Notes: generated from the sequence alone by a model not told the origin. A stretch of 64,000 bases of DNA from Arctopsyche grandis (GCF_051622035.1 NC_135358.1:19440501-19504500), one strand, 5' to 3'; positions 1 to 12,446 are shown, numbered from the stretch's first letter. Program-made: numbers and translations.

Positions 1-2570
1 TGAGGATCCTTATCATAAATCTCTGTTAATTACTGCTGATCTAACTTTTTATCGATCACTTAAATCTAAACCTTATACTAGATTCCTTTTTGATCTTGGT
101 AACTATAACGAGATTCAAAATGAATTAAACTCTGTTTCTTGGTCTTATTTACATACTGTTTCTCTTGATGATGCTGTAAATTCATTTTATAATCTTATAT
201 ATAATTTAAGGGATAAATATATCCCACAGAAACATGTTCAAAGTAGAAAATTTCCCGCTTGGTATACTGCACCCCTAAAAAAAGTCCTGAAGGAAAAGTA
301 CAAATTTTTTAAGAAATTCAAAAATTATAACAACCTGGCTGACCATCATACCTTTGTACTATTACGCAATCGGGCAAAAACTTTAGAGAAAGAATGTTTC
401 AAAAATTATATGACTTTAGTAGAAAACGACATTTCCTTGAATCCCAAAGCATTCTGGTCCTACATTAAATCAAGGAACAAAAACAACGTCCTACCTCATA
501 TTCTGTATCATGGTGACATTACTGCTGATACGGGGGTGGACATTTGTAATTTGTTTTCTTCCTTCTTTTACTCGACGTTCCTTAAACCGGTCTCTAATCA
601 ATCGACTTCCTCTTATCCCTTACCAACCAACGTCTGTTCTGTCACATCTTCCTCTGAAATTGGATCAATTGAAATTCGAAGTGAAAAAGTATTAAATATT
701 TTGAAATCAACTGATATTCATAAAACAGCAGGCCCAGATTTAATTTCTCCAATTTTTATCTCAAAATGTGCTGAAAGCCTAACTTTACCACTAACCATTA
801 TCTATAAAAGATCTATTAGTGAGGGCCTTGTACCTTGTATCTGGAAATCAGCATTCATATCTCCTGTACATAAGAAAGGGAAAAAAAACGAAATTTCCAA
901 TTACAGGCCTATATCAAAGCTATGTATATTTGCTAAGATATTAGAAAAATTAGTGTACGACCAACTTTTTCCAGCTATCTCGCAATCTCTTAGTATGCAA
1001 CAACATGGTTTTCAGAAAGGACGCTCAGTTACAACAAATTTACTACTATTTAATGATTTCGTTACTAATGCCATGAACGATCGGTCTCAGGTTGATACTA
1101 TATATACAGATTATAGTAAGGCATTTGACAAGATTGATCACGATATTCTCCTTGAAAAACTTTTACAGATCGGTATTCATGGTGATCTCTATAGATGGTT
1201 CACCTCATACATTACGCGTCGATCACAGGCTGTCTCATTAAATGGATTTATATCGAAATGGATGAATATTCCTTCTGGTGTTCCACAAGGCTCCCTCTTG
1301 GGACCTCTATTATTCAATATTTTCATCTTCGATATTGAAAAATGTTTTCAGAATTCAAATGTACTATTATTTGCTGATGATATGAAGATTTTCAAGAGAA
1401 TAGACAACCGAAATGATGCTTTGGCCCTACAAGATGATTTGTTCAGACTAGAGGCTTATTGCAGCATAAATAAGTTGGAAATTAATGTAGCAAAATGCTC
1501 CTGCATAACCTTCACCAGAAAACTATGTCCAGTTGACTTTCCTCATTCAATTAACGGACATAGACTCACAAGGGTATCGGAAATTAGGGATTTGGGAGTC
1601 TTTTTAAACTCTGATCTATCCTTTAGTAAACATATTGACAATGTTGTAGCTCGAGCGTCGAAGGCCCTCGGGTTCGTCATCCGGTCCTCCAAATGCTTTA
1701 CTTCTATAAAATCATACAAAATACTATATTGTGCATACGTAAGAAGTATTGTTGAGTTTGCATCCCAAGTTTGGAACCCAGATTACTCTGGTGCAAGAGA
1801 CAGATTGGAGCGCATTCAGAAGAGATTCCTGAGGTACGTCAGTAGCCGTTTTGGATTAACCTATACTTCCTATGAAGATGCTTGTAGGTGTCAGCATCTA
1901 CTTCCTCTTGTCAAAAGAAGGGAGATAGCTGACATCTCAACAATTTTGAACATCCTTAACGGCTCGATTGACTGTCCTCAATTATTGAGCAGACTATCAT
2001 TGCGTGTACCAAATAGAATGACTAGATGTAATGAGCTCCTTTACATACCTAATACTTTTTCTAATTATGGAAGAAGCTCATTCATCTGGCGTGCAAGCTC
2101 CACCGTCAACACACTAATCTTAACAATTTCTATGTTTGACTTATTTAATATTAATGCTATACAAGCTAGAGTAATTATTGCAAATTTGTTTTTCGATGAT
2201 TAATTTTAATGAAAGTTTATGATTATGATTATGAATTTTTATTTTGATGTATTTATTTTGTCTTTTTGTTTTTTGTTATATATTATATTTTTTATATTAT
2301 TTCATAATTTTTATCATATTATTATTCTTATTATTCTGATATTTTTATTATACTGTTATTTCTATTTTTTTTCTTTTTTTGTTTTCTTTAACTATCTTAC
2401 TCTATTATCATTTTTGTTTCTTATTTTAAATGTTTGAGCTTTTCTTTTTTTACCTATATGTGAAAATTATTAATGGTTTACTTAACATAATTATATTTTT
2501 TTTACTATCAATCTAATAAACTGTAAACTGTAAATTTTCCAAATAAATAAAATAAAATAAAATAAATCTA
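1..2570 (+). mobile_element. Jockey/CR1-group non-LTR retrotransposon (LINE), 5' end outside the window
   Basis: This holds the 3' part of a LINE: a long open reverse transcriptase frame (2-2203), a strongly T-rich 3' untranslated region (about 2204-2520), and a short repeated tail of TAAAA/AAATA units ending near 2566. The 5' end, with the endonuclease, is cut off by the window edge. The long uninterrupted frame suggests a fairly young insertion. No TSD can be tested because the 5' junction is missing. The 3' UTR lacks the stem-loop seen in the other LINE family of this window (18.95, 22.13 and 51.0 kb), so the two are different families. Confidence 0.9.
2..2203 (+). CDS. LINE ORF2, linker plus reverse transcriptase, 5' partial
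   Basis: The frame is open from base 2 to the TAA at 2201-2203 (about 733 codons). The first ATG in frame is at 410, but it is not the true start because the reading continues upstream without a stop. Reverse transcriptase motifs occur in order: HKTAGPD, PVHKKGKKNEISNYRPIS, HGFQKGRS, YSKAFDKIDHDILL, PSGVPQGSLLGPLLFNIF and the catalytic FADD at 1370-1381. These are followed by the thumb and a C-terminal region with ERIQKRFLRY. The protein would copy its own RNA at a nicked target site. The domain order and motif wording fit the Jockey/CR1 group; I cannot name the clade with certainty. The endonuclease is not in the window. Nothing in the visible part looks broken. Confidence 0.9.
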   Translation, partial: EDPYHKSLLITADLTFYRSLKSKPYTRFLFDLGNYNEIQNELNSVSWSYLHTVSLDDAVNSFYNLIYNLRDKYIPQKHVQSRKFPAWYTAPLKKVLKEKYKFFKKFKNYNNLADHHTFVLLRNRAKTLEKECFKNYMTLVENDISLNPKAFWSYIKSRNKNNVLPHILYHGDITADTGVDICNLFSSFFYSTFLKPVSNQSTSSYPLPTNVCSVTSSSEIGSIEIRSEKVLNILKSTDIHKTAGPDLISPIFISKCAESLTLPLTIIYKRSISEGLVPCIWKSAFISPVHKKGKKNEISNYRPISKLCIFAKILEKLVYDQLFPAISQSLSMQQHGFQKGRSVTTNLLLFNDFVTNAMNDRSQVDTIYTDYSKAFDKIDHDILLEKLLQIGIHGDLYRWFTSYITRRSQAVSLNGFISKWMNIPSGVPQGSLLGPLLFNIFIFDIEKCFQNSNVLLFADDMKIFKRIDNRNDALALQDDLFRLEAYCSINKLEINVAKCSCITFTRKLCPVDFPHSINGHRLTRVSEIRDLGVFLNSDLSFSKHIDNVVARASKALGFVIRSSKCFTSIKSYKILYCAYVRSIVEFASQVWNPDYSGARDRLERIQKRFLRYVSSRFGLTYTSYEDACRCQHLLPLVKRREIADISTILNILNGSIDCPQLLSRLSLRVPNRMTRCNELLYIPNTFSNYGRSSFIWRASSTVNTLILTISMFDLFNINAIQARVIIANLFFDD

Positions 2571-2652
2571 CGTAAATACTATTTGAAATTTTAGAAAAAA
2601 AAATTTAAATCATACTTTTGATCTATCGTCTCCATCTCAAATAGTGTTTATG

Positions 2653-3200
2653 TTACAGTCGAAGTGTATTTTCAATTGTTATATATTCCAACTGACGTTT
2701 TACATTATTCATATTCGAATACAAATCAACTATTAAGTTACATGTAATTCAATAAGCGCAAATAGACTTTCAACAATGTGCGCCAGTTTTATAATATAAT
2801 ATATTTGACAGTTCTGATGTTTTAAGAATGCTTTAGAATTCAACAATGTGTTAATTTTCTGGGTATTACGAATTATGGTAATGAGTTTTTCGATAACTCT
2901 AAGATTGTGTTAAAAAAATGTGACTTTCCAAATCAACTTACTAGTCGAGTGACGCTTTCACGAAAACCTAACCTTTCCATCTAACCTGGTACCAACTTAT
3001 GGTTTAAGTGTATTTTCAGTCGTAATATATTTTGATAATTCATCATATGAATCATCTTACGTGAATTAGACGGAATATATTCCAACTAGTCAAAATATAT
3101 TACAACTGAAAATACATTTCAACTATAAGGGTAGTTGGTTCCAAGTTAGATGGAATACATATATTCCAATTAGCCCAAATATAATACAACTGGAAGATAA
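2653..3200 (-). mobile_element. Non-autonomous DNA element (MITE-like), copy 1
   Basis: About 550 bp, repeated in opposite orientation at 40560-41541. Both copies share ends reading like GAAGTGTATTTTCAGTTG and repeated blocks around the palindrome GGAATATATTCC, plus a middle region with CAACAATGTGCGCCAG. The shared ends are inverted relative to each other, as in a MITE. There is no coding capacity. Copy 1 lacks the SINE that interrupts copy 2, so it serves as the empty-site reference. Exact ends and TSD are not clear. Confidence 0.6.
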
Positions 3201-4833
3201 ACTTTAAGTGTAACATGTTCATATATTTCATAAGTGTACATATGTATTTGATAATAAAAAATGCTTTTTAAATAGAAACGATTCTAATTGAAACGTATGC
3301 AATTGTTTGAGACGACTCTACAAAATATCGGAACTACCAAATAATTTTGGTGAATAAATTATTCATTGTTGCGTTTTCGTATGATTATTTTTTATAAATA
3401 TTTGAATTAAAAAAGAAAAATTAAATTAATTTTATCGCGAAAAACTCTCACGCTTAAATGCCATTTTCTTAGATCGCAATGAATAATGATGTACGTGAGT
3501 GGCATTACATAAATCAACAAACCGTGAATCCTGAATGAAACAAAGAATCTAAATGCAATTTAAAAACAAGGCAAATTCACTAACACGCGAAGTAAAGCAA
3601 CCCGCACACATGAACCATGTCGGAAAAATGTTCGATAATTAGGTAAATATGTACCTACTTAAATGTAGACATACACACATGTCTAACATTGCGGAACATC
3701 TATATATGCATTTGTAACTCTAATTGGACACAACTCATTAAATCACAAAGTTATTATCCCAACCGAATGACTAGGAAATGGAAAAGGAAACGACACATTT
3801 GTTATGAACGAAAATAAAACCGGTAGCTCCATCGACATCAGTTGTACGTATAATAAATCACAATCCATGACATTTGTCCCAGATTTATCTCACATACATA
3901 TGTAGATATTGACATGTCATATTTTTTTCATGTGTACACATGTGCTTAATTTGATCCGCGAGGAGAGAGAGAGAGAGAGAGAGGAACGCTACAAGTCAAG
4001 CGGCAATGATTGTGCATGACTAAAATTTAAATTGTGACATTTCTTAACTGTTATTCGTAGTCAAACATATGTACATACATTTACAGTTATTTCACACGTC
4101 TGAAGACGTACGGATAGAAAAAAAACGTTTATTTAATATGTTCGTCTATCAATTTCTAGACAGAAGAAGATAATGTTAATAGGCAAGTGACAGTGAATTT
4201 TCCTATTCGCGCCGGATTCGGTGTGTGCGCTTTCGAAATGGACCGAATCCTATTAGAATAATAGAAACGAAGACGACGTTCATTATCTTCGACATGAATC
4301 GTTGATGATTGATTTCGAATGACATATAGTGCGAAAAACTTAACGTTCGTTAGCCATTTTGAAAAGTAGTACGACGCATTAGTGAGGTATTGTGTTTGAA
4401 ACGGGACACCGAACCACAATAATTCAAAATTAATGTTATTTCTATTCAAACCGAATGTCAAACGAGCAAGCATGTATTATATTACAAAGCCACTGATTCA
4501 AGATATATGTAATTCATTCGAGACGAAAGATTGCACGAATGACTGCTGGGTATCTGGTCTTCGTGTTTTGAATTCTTTTAAGCGGGTTGAAAAAAATACG
4601 GGAAACTGTTTCAATTCAATACATAAATTTTATACATGAGAAAGGAATGTGAATATTCACAGTTGGTGTTGGAGAGTAAGCAAAAAGCTTTAGTAAAACT
4701 CAATGTATTCTGTAATTTATACAAAAAAAAATTATATATGCTCATATATGTATGTATATACATACGTACGTGTGTGGTAAAAAGTTCTTAAAAACCTAAT
4801 TTTCACCTCACGGTATTGTAATAATATATGTAC
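3201..4833. other. Anonymous AT-rich stretch
   Basis: No recognisable gene. It contains a short GA microsatellite at about 3962-3983 and dispersed TACATATGTA-type palindromes. A 105-codon minus frame at 4156-4473 matches nothing I know and has no splice or repeat context. Confidence 0.5.
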
Positions 4834-5040
4834 ATATGAACCTTTATATTTGAAAGAGGCTGAATTTCAATTTTCAGTTACAAAACTACTTCAAAACACT
4901 ATTACGCGGGAAAGCAGAATAAACGTATTACAGGCCACCAGTATTTTTAAATATTGTTAAACGCAAAAAATTATATTTAATATTTTGCCAGTAATTTCTC
5001 GAAATGAATAAAAATTACTTTCAAATATTACGGCTCATAT
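4834..5040. mobile_element. TA-flanked MITE, family TGAGCC, copy 1
   Basis: The ends are inverted copies of TGAGCCGTTATATTTGAAAG (left end slightly changed, TGAACC), flanked by TA. Further copies lie at 28079-28321 and 32464-32696. It is non-coding. Terminal repeats of about 23 bp with TA flanks point to the Tc1/mariner type, but no transposase is present to confirm it. Confidence 0.55.
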
Positions 5041-5204
5041 GGATATGATTAGAAGTAGTAAATAATTATTTAAATTTAGTTCAAATAATAGACATGACCG
5101 GTAAAAAAGAAGAAAAAAAAGTAATAAAGAGACGTATGAAATTAGGATGCATTTGAACGAATGAATGCTATTTTTTTTAAATCAAAATTGCAACTTTGGC
5201 TTGA

Positions 5205-5601
5205 AGAAAAAGATGACGTATAGATGTGAAACTTGGACATTGAACGCTAAAAAGTTACATAAAGTCTAAAGCACTCAAAGAAGTATAGAACGCTGTATGC
5301 TCGGCATAACGAGGAAACACAGAAAGCGGAATACGTGCGTGAGAAGTATGACAAGGATGGTGGATATATGTAGTGGGTAGAGTGACGAGATTGAAATAGC
5401 AATGGGCAGGTCACGTGGCTAGAATAATACAAAAGAAGTGCTAGAATGGTACCCGAGAGAATGCAAAAAGGTAAAAGTAAGACCGCGGGGAAGATGGGTA
5501 GACGAAGTTAAGAAAACGTGTGGGCTGAGATGGATGAGAATTGTGCAAAACAGAGACGAGTTAGAGAGGCCTTCATCCAGCAGTATGCAATGATGATGAT
5601 A
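5205..5601 (+). mobile_element. RTE-type LINE, 3' fragment
   Basis: Broken reading frames give the C-terminal region of an RTE-clade reverse transcriptase: a CETWTLNAKKL-like stretch, then [20 protein letters not shown]-like residues, and AFIQQYA just before a TGATGATGAT tail. Several stops and frameshifts show that it is dead. Related fragments are at 11755-11890, 27725-27985 and (minus) 56440-57265. Confidence 0.75.
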
Positions 5602-5698
5602 CGTAAAATAAATCACTAAAAGAAAAGTTTTACCTGAAATAAAGCTTTACGTTATTTTTATTTTTCAATGAAGAAACCATACATACAAAGAGTAGAAA

Positions 5699-6152
5699 CA
5701 GTGCCGGTTTTAGGGGGAGGCTGGGTCGGGCAGTGCCCGAGGGCGCCAAATAAGTTAGGGCGCCGCTCGATGCGCCAAAAGCGCTTTAAAATTAAAATTA
5801 GAGCGCCAAAGGTCCTATATTTGTACTCGCCAAATTCTAGTCAAACAATCTACTGGAAAAACCCGAATTCAAAATCTGATATTGTTAGCAATGAACTTAT
5901 CAATTTCTTCCTTTCTTTCAAATAAAGTTCGAGGTAAAATCAATCCACTCATTGTATTAAATTTTATAAAACAGCACAATTTACAAGAATTGTATACAAA
6001 AATTTGGGTTTCTATGCTTTTGCTGACACTGCCTGAAACTGTAGCATGGCCCCAAGGCCGGGAAAAAGGAGGATGGTAATCCAGTTTTTTTTTTTCTAAG
6101 GGTGTTTAGAAAAAATTGCCTGAGGGCGCCATTGGGTGTAAGGTCGGCAGTG
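5699..6152. mobile_element. Non-autonomous hAT element with transposase remnant
   Basis: Ends CAGTGCCGGTTT...GGTCGGCAGTG are flanked by a perfect 8-bp TSD, AGTAGAAA (5691-5698 and 6153-6160), the hallmark of hAT elements. Inside, 5950-6050 on the plus strand reads like the C-terminal hAT dimerisation region (LNFIKQHNLQELYTKIW, then LPETVA), so this is a deletion derivative of an autonomous hAT rather than an unrelated MITE. GC-rich GGGCGCC blocks lie near both ends. Confidence 0.85.
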
Positions 6153-6160
6153 AGTAGAAA

Positions 6161-7923
6161 CGGTATATTTCGTATTCATATGTATGTAAGTATGTACATA
6201 CATACATATGTGCAATATCCTTGAGCAGGTTTTCCGAAAAACACTCAATTAAACCACTAAAAAAATACACAAAATTTTCCGTTATTTTTTCCCATTAATA
6301 AGAAGAAGACTAGACTGCGATCAATATGTGCCGACAATTAACGTTGGCTGATTGAAAACGGTCGTAAAAGTGCCGACAAGAAGTGGAGACATTACTCAAA
6401 GTGAGTCGAGCAGGCGTCGGCAACGCCTACACGGCGAGCGAAACGCGTCTCCTGTCCGTGAGAACGTCGAAGAAGCGCCTCTTGTCGCAATTAACATGTC
6501 TTTAACTTCAGCCGTATACATATGTATGTATAAGTTGGGTTCCTCAGGAACCGGAAGTACTTCCGTCGCTCGCCATCCAATTAAAAGTGCAATGATTGCA
6601 AAATTGTACGACTGGACAAATCTAATCCGTAAGATTCGAGAGGATATTCAATATTGCATATAATTGCACTCTACAATTTCGCATGATCTATACAGTCGTA
6701 TGGATTACATAGAAATAATAATAACCCATTAAGAAAGCGTTTGAGAAGCACTCGAGATAAGACAAGATGGAGCGATCGTTAAAAGGGTACAAGCGAGATC
6801 GCTAATTGCCCTTTAAATCAGTATATGCGATGCAAGTATTTGGTATTGTTAAAAGGGAAAGTTATTTATCAGTTACTAATAGCAACAATACAATTGAACT
6901 CATGGATGCTTTTCAAATGTACACAGCACACACATATTAATGATAATTTAATTTTGTATCTGGTCAAATTTCAATTTTTGTTTCATCATAAAATCACTTT
7001 GGAAATTAAACCGATAAATACAATATATGTATAATACATACATATTATACAAACGTATATGCTATTCAATTGTGTATACAAACGTCTGGTCTAGACGCTG
7101 AAAACATTTTCATTGAAAGTTTCAGAGAATAACTGTGTGCCGGAAAAGTATATTTTTATTTGCTTGTATCTTGACATTTCTTTTATGCATTTCCGCTAGC
7201 CTTCCCCCACATATGCACTATGTGCATACAATGAAAAGCAACAGACTCCAGGGGTGGTCAATCTCGTGATATTAAACGGATACTTTGGACTTCGCTGGCA
7301 ATACGAGGGAGGGTAGATTGTACAGAAATCGATTACGGGGAATCGAGTACGAGCAAAAAGACGGCAAAAGTCCTTTCAGCGCAAGACAAACAAGCCGACG
7401 AAGGACGAAAAAAAAATGGAAACTTACTTACTTCGCCGGGATAAGATTTACCGCTTCAATTACTTTGGATTCGTGACGTGAGCAATTGTTGCTGGATTTA
7501 TTCGACGCGGTTGGTGGACCCCATCGTCCGTGCTTTACTACGATCTGATCGCTTTATATCGGCTAATTTCTGGATATTCGGATATTTTATATAATAAATA
7601 ACTACTTCGGTGAAAAATGTAAAATACAACATTTGAATGTCGGCTATTTTTTTTAGCAATGACTTGGTAGCTCTTGCATTTTTGAAATGCGATAGAATTT
7701 CTCTGCTAAATTTATATTCTTAGATAGTTGACAATCCCCGACAGAAGCAATAAATATCAGATGAAACTTCCGACTGTCTGCATGTCGGACTGTGCAGAGA
7801 AAAACGCTTCAGAAAAGTATATGGTAGCTATATAAAATTTCGCATTTTGAAACAAATTGCAACATACTCTGAACGAACTGGCAAATACATACATACATGT
7901 ATACATATACATGTATGTATGCA
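6161..7923. other. Anonymous stretch with two GC-richer islands
   Basis: No gene recognised. 6352-6500 and 7285-7450 are richer in G and C than their surroundings and could be untranslated exons or old repeats, but neither matches a protein family I know. TACATA-type palindromes are frequent near 6180-6205 and 7880-7925. Confidence 0.4.
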
Positions 7924-8150
7924 TCTAATATATAATTCTGAAATCGACTATGTAACTAAATATGTAAGGTTTGGGTGGGAGCATCGAAAACAAATCAAAG
8001 TTGATGACGACAAAATGTTATTTTTTTCGATTCAAGTAAATTTAATAAAAAGCAGATGAATGTTTACTATTACATACATTAGCCATATTTAGGCGGTTTA
8101 TATTACAAATTATATTACAAATACTGAGCGAAGCCGGGTGAAACTACTAG
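7924..8150 (+). mobile_element. Short non-autonomous Helitron
   Basis: It starts with TCTAATATATAATTC after an A and ends with CTAG before a T, the Helitron rule (5' TC, 3' CTRR, insertion between A and T). The 3' end contains GCGGTTTATATTACAAAT and GAGCGAAGCCGGGT, shared with the copies ending at 31676 and 36798 and, in reverse, at 30840. 227 bp, non-coding. Confidence 0.8.
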
Positions 8151-10187
8151 TACTAAATAAAATAAAACAAACTGAAACACTATTAATAACACGTCAAACG
8201 AAAAATTGTAGAAAAGCTACAAATTTGTCATTAACTTGCTCATTGCAAGATGTAATAGATAAATTCAATGCAAAAGTAGGCGTACACAAAACCAACACAA
8301 CGAAAATGTAATAATACATTGCAAGAACACGAATTCGGCGTAGAAAATGGGCATGCAAATCGACGGGAAAATATAATTCACTCTTGCGATAGACATTAAC
8401 TGAATATATAACTATTTAGTATTATATAATGATGTAAAAACATACAAACATACAATATTATCTATAACTAAATAAAAATTGAGTGAATTCAGAGAAACAT
8501 AACAACTTGGGTGGTTTCAAAAATCGTCCCCGTAACCTAATATCCTTCTAAAGACGAACGAGTGGTCAACACGTGTCTCGTCTCAAAAACTACCCTTAAT
8601 TATTATTTATGTCATGCATACTCGAAGACCAGACAACTCGCATATGAGGCACACAAGAATTCCGACAAAAACTCGTCTATCTGGAACCATTATTGAAAAC
8701 TGGAGATGAGATAGATGTCTTCAACGCGTGTCATGATGAGAACGAGACCCGGGTCAGATCTATACGCCTTCATTTATAGTCAAAAGGAGGTAATCGATTA
8801 TAGAAACAAGTCCTTCCAAGATAATAAAAAATTAATTAATACTCATAACGAGATGTAAACTTGCCGTGTTAACAACATACCTGATTTGTTAATAAACATG
8901 AATACACATAATGTAGTCGCTCATAGAAGAACTCACCTGTAACGAATAAAAAAATCATATTGAAATTTTAATTGATATAAAAAGCGATAAATAACAATAG
9001 AGCATAAAATTTAATAAAAACAAGCATACTAACGAGATGAGTAATTAAAATAAGCTACATATATGTATATAGGAATTTATTTAAGAGTTATATAAATTGA
9101 TTATCTTTATCCGGCGATCGAGTTAATGATTAGTATCGAATAAAAAAGTATCCTTTATCGCGTGATAAGAAACATGAATATGTGAACATAATCCATTATT
9201 CAAATTCATCCATTATTCAAAATACATATGTATTATGTGTATGTATTTTGGATTTAATCCATTCAAAATGGTTACCTATACACAATTTTTTTAGCACCAG
9301 TTTAGCAAGTCAAAAAAGTTTAATGGATATTCAATATATATTTTTTTTAAATAATAACTGCAATTATTTAGCATACGTCGTAGGATCAGGACGTGGAAAT
9401 ATAACGGTACATATATGTGCATACATACATACATGAGCGAAATTTAATCCGATTAAAAAAAACGAGCGTTTAAATTAACATCGAAGAGGACCATCCTAGT
9501 AATTCACTGTTCATCGTACAAATATAATTACAATCAACTTCGAGTCAACATTGGTGGATTCAATTAGACGTCACGACCGCTCGAAGCGTTTGGCAAATTC
9601 GAAAATTTGACGTATCGAGTCTGACAGGTAAAAAAATACACGGGCTGAAGATGCTGCCGGCATCCGAGTCGTTACCTCGCTGTCATATTGACCGCGTACG
9701 ACGTGTTTCAGAACCCTGAGAACAAATTTAACTCGCTATTGTATATTATGCCAAATATCCAATGGATTTTAACAGGAAGTTCAAATACCGCAACTATCCC
9801 ATATACATATGTATGTATGTACTACATTGGACATTAGCAGTACATATGTATATGTATTGTGCAATTTTCAGAATTTGGCTACCGTTCAAAATGCCGCATG
9901 TAATCCTTGTGTTCTACCGCGAATTTATTACCAACCACCTAAAAGGACGAATGACTATCGTAAATTTAATTATGACATTATACGGCCAAAGCATATCATA
10001 TGAAACTGCATATATGTACAATGTACATGCATAAATATATATATAATTGTATGTATGTACATACATATATTAAATCGTATTTAAAGATTTAAAATAATGA
10101 AATGATGGTATCGTTACATTTAATGCACGCTATTTAATATGACGGTCGGGAAGGAAGTAAAGTGGTAGCCACCAAAAGGGTGGCGAT
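8151..10187. other. Anonymous AT-rich stretch
   Basis: About 2 kb without a recognisable gene or complete repeat. Short TACATA palindromes occur around 9230, 9410-9435, 9805-9850 and 10030-10070. Small open frames here look random and AT-driven. Confidence 0.45.
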
Positions 10188-10672
10188 TAGGGTTTCTGAC
10201 CTGGGTCAACCCGGGACAAACATTCCCGGGAGTTCGCGGAGTTTTTGTTCTCCCGTGTCCCGGGAATTCTTATCTCGAATCCCGGGAATTGGATTTTAAA
10301 AAATCTTGAAAATATTCATACAAAATATTCAAGATCGCACGAAGGGAAATAATAAATCAAATACACAAAGAATCGTAAAATATTCTCAACTTAGACCGAA
10401 ACTGAAAGAGTTTATTCCATTCCTGGAAATTTTTGTACCAAATCTAGAAATAGGCTTTCGGATTCTCATTTAAATATATTAGTATTCTTAAGAAGCTACT
10501 CAAAATAAGTTTACTTTTATAATTACATTTTTTCCAGTTAATAGATATATTATGTGTTGTTTACTTTTTTTTATATTTTGTAAATAAATAAATATTTTTT
10601 TTATTAATAAAAAATATATTAAATTGAAAAAAAAAGTTTTTTTACATGTGTCCCGGGAATACAGAAACCCTA
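10188..10672. mobile_element. hAT-like element rich in CCCGGGA motifs
   Basis: Terminal inverted repeats TAGGGTTTCTG...CAGAAACCCTA with nearby CCCGGGA/TCCCGGG blocks at both ends. The flanking 8-mers GTGGCGAT and GGGACGAT match at 6 of 8 positions, fitting an aged hAT TSD. The interior is AT-rich and non-coding. Confidence 0.65.
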
Positions 10673-10834
10673 GGGACGATACAAGCTCGATCATGTCGTA
10701 GAGACCCTACAGCTTAAAGAACGCCTTGTTTAGTCCTATCAATTAATTATTAATGCATTTATACATGAATTATGTATATATATACATATGCAAATTTAGT
10801 TACAGTGACGTATTGGAGTAGCCTGTTAAGCTAC

Positions 10835-11012
10835 TATACTGACTAATTAATTGTTAATTTCGTATTCTTCAGCTTCTCGAAATACAGTGATTTGTGTAAT
10901 AAAAATGCGGCATTGTTTGTAATTAATTTTCCAGGAAGGCGCATTGATTGGGGTCTTGCTTGTTCCTGTAAAGCCTTCCTGGTATATATATATATGTAAA
11001 AATAAAAAAAAT
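10835..11012 (+). mobile_element. SINE, 3' part only
   Basis: Matches the 3' half of the SINE at 40699-41137: an AGTGATTTGTGTAATAAAAA-like segment, then a stem-loop (10931-10982, CCAGGAAGGC pairing with GCCTTCCTGG) and an A-rich tail. The tRNA-like head is missing. Confidence 0.65.
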
Positions 11013-11024
11013 CCTAGTGAGGTA

Positions 11025-11295
11025 ACTAACTCTCTACAGATTGAACAAATCCAAAGAAAGTTTCTTCGTTATCTGTACATGAGAGAGTTTGGCTACTATC
11101 CCCTACTATTTCCAAGTGCATTTGTTCATGGAGCTGTGGGTTATGAATCCGTATCTTCTCATAGGGATTTGCTTCTTGTATCTCTATTCTGTAAATTATT
11201 GAGAGGTGAGATTGACAACCCATCGATGCTTGAAGAGATGAAGCTATGGTCCTTTGTTCCAGAAAGTCAAAACGAGAACCCAGATCCTGGTTGAT
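11025..11295 (+). mobile_element. LINE fragment, C-terminal region of a Jockey-type ORF2
   Basis: The frame to the TGA at 11292-11294 encodes QIEQIQRKFLRYLYMREFGY and RDLLLVSLFCKLLRGEID, which align with the C-terminus of the LINE at the window start (ERIQKRFLRY and ILNILNGSID). It directly follows the SINE tail, so one inserted into or beside the other. No catalytic region is present. Confidence 0.75.
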
Positions 11296-11354
11296 TTATT
11301 TTTACTTTCCAATTTAAAAAGTTAATCATGTTCTTTCTTTTTTGTCGTGTTTAA

Positions 11355-11752
11355 CCCTTTGAGTGCTGATGTCTTTTCTGTTGAAAGCCCGCCACGCTGA
11401 AAATTTTGCTACCATTTCCAACTAGAATTATTTAGAAATCCAATGGAAAGCAGATAAAAAAATTATCGGTAATCCAAACAAACCCTAGATCACTGCCCTA
11501 GATAATACCGACGAGGATTTCGAGTTGTGTAAATGTGTGATTAGACTCTCTAATATATGTATCTTGCAACAATATAAAATACACAAAAGAATGTATTTTT
11601 CCAAAACTAGTTCCATCTTCTTCATTGTTGTTAAAATGTAATGCCCACAATCTAAATGCTAAGCCACAATCTAAAATACTCAGCAGTTAGGTATTTCCAT
11701 CGAGAAATTCTGCTATATTTATAAATTCAGAAATTCCGGTGTAAACCACAAA
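11355..11752 (+). mobile_element. piggyBac-type MITE, 3' truncated
   Basis: TTAA at 11351-11354, then CCCTTTGAGTGCTGA. Nearly collinear with the complete copy at 47681-48240 for about 400 bp, then it stops matching at about 11752 where an RTE remnant begins. Confidence 0.75.
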
Positions 11753-11754
11753 GA

Positions 11755-11890
11755 AGATAGGTGAAAGAAATAAGAAAAATGTGTGGGATAGAAAAAAAAA
11801 GGAAAACAGAAACGAATAGAAATGTGTTGGAGAAACCTTCATCTAACAACGCATAGCTTTAGAATTTAAAGTTTAGATGATGATGCACTC
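11755..11890 (+). mobile_element. RTE-type LINE, terminal remnant
   Basis: Short, degenerate 3' end of an RTE element: GAAACCTTCATCTAACAACG corresponds to the AFIQQ region of the copy at 5205-5601, and it ends in a GATGATG-like tail. It abuts the truncated piggyBac MITE. Confidence 0.5.
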
Positions 11891-12446
11891 CAAATACACT
11901 ACACGTGTTAACACTTGTCGGCCTGAAACTGGACGCTACATTTAAGGTTCACTATCGGCCTCAGCTCTCATATGCAATTGCCAATATTTACCTTCTTCTT
12001 CACACGATGGCCTGTCGAATACTAGAATGTGTGTATGTGTTTGTGTGTATACCCGTCTTTATAATTTTCGTAGCACGCGTTTAGCTGCCAAGACGTTGAC
12101 AGGTCGTCGCCGTTTTCCGGAAAGTACATTCGAGTTGCATGAACTTTACACAATCAAATACATACATGCATACATACCTGAATTTACGACTCGTTTAAGA
12201 GGCGATGTGCATGCATGCGCTTCTGCGTAAATACATAAAAAAGCACAGTTATTGCTTTTAAATAATAACTAGAGATAGTACTGGAGGGCTCGTCACTGGA
12301 TATTGGCAACAAGTTGTGTAATACACTAAAAAAATATTTTTTACAAATAATAGTAGTAACTATGTCACTTATTGATAAAATCAACTTAATAATTATGTTA
12401 TAAGATAATGAAGGAATCAAAATCGAAAAGTACTAAGCTATGGTAG
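11891..12446. other. Anonymous stretch
   Basis: No gene recognised. A short TG microsatellite-like run occurs near 12027-12050. Confidence 0.4.

Noticed and set aside
5668..5925. 85-codon frame starting at 5668
   Set aside because: It crosses the left end and GC-rich part of the hAT element at 5699 and has no domain.
10944..11024. Upstream extension of the LINE frame at 10944-11294
   Set aside because: The first 80 bases belong to the SINE tail; only sequence from about 11025 matches LINE protein.
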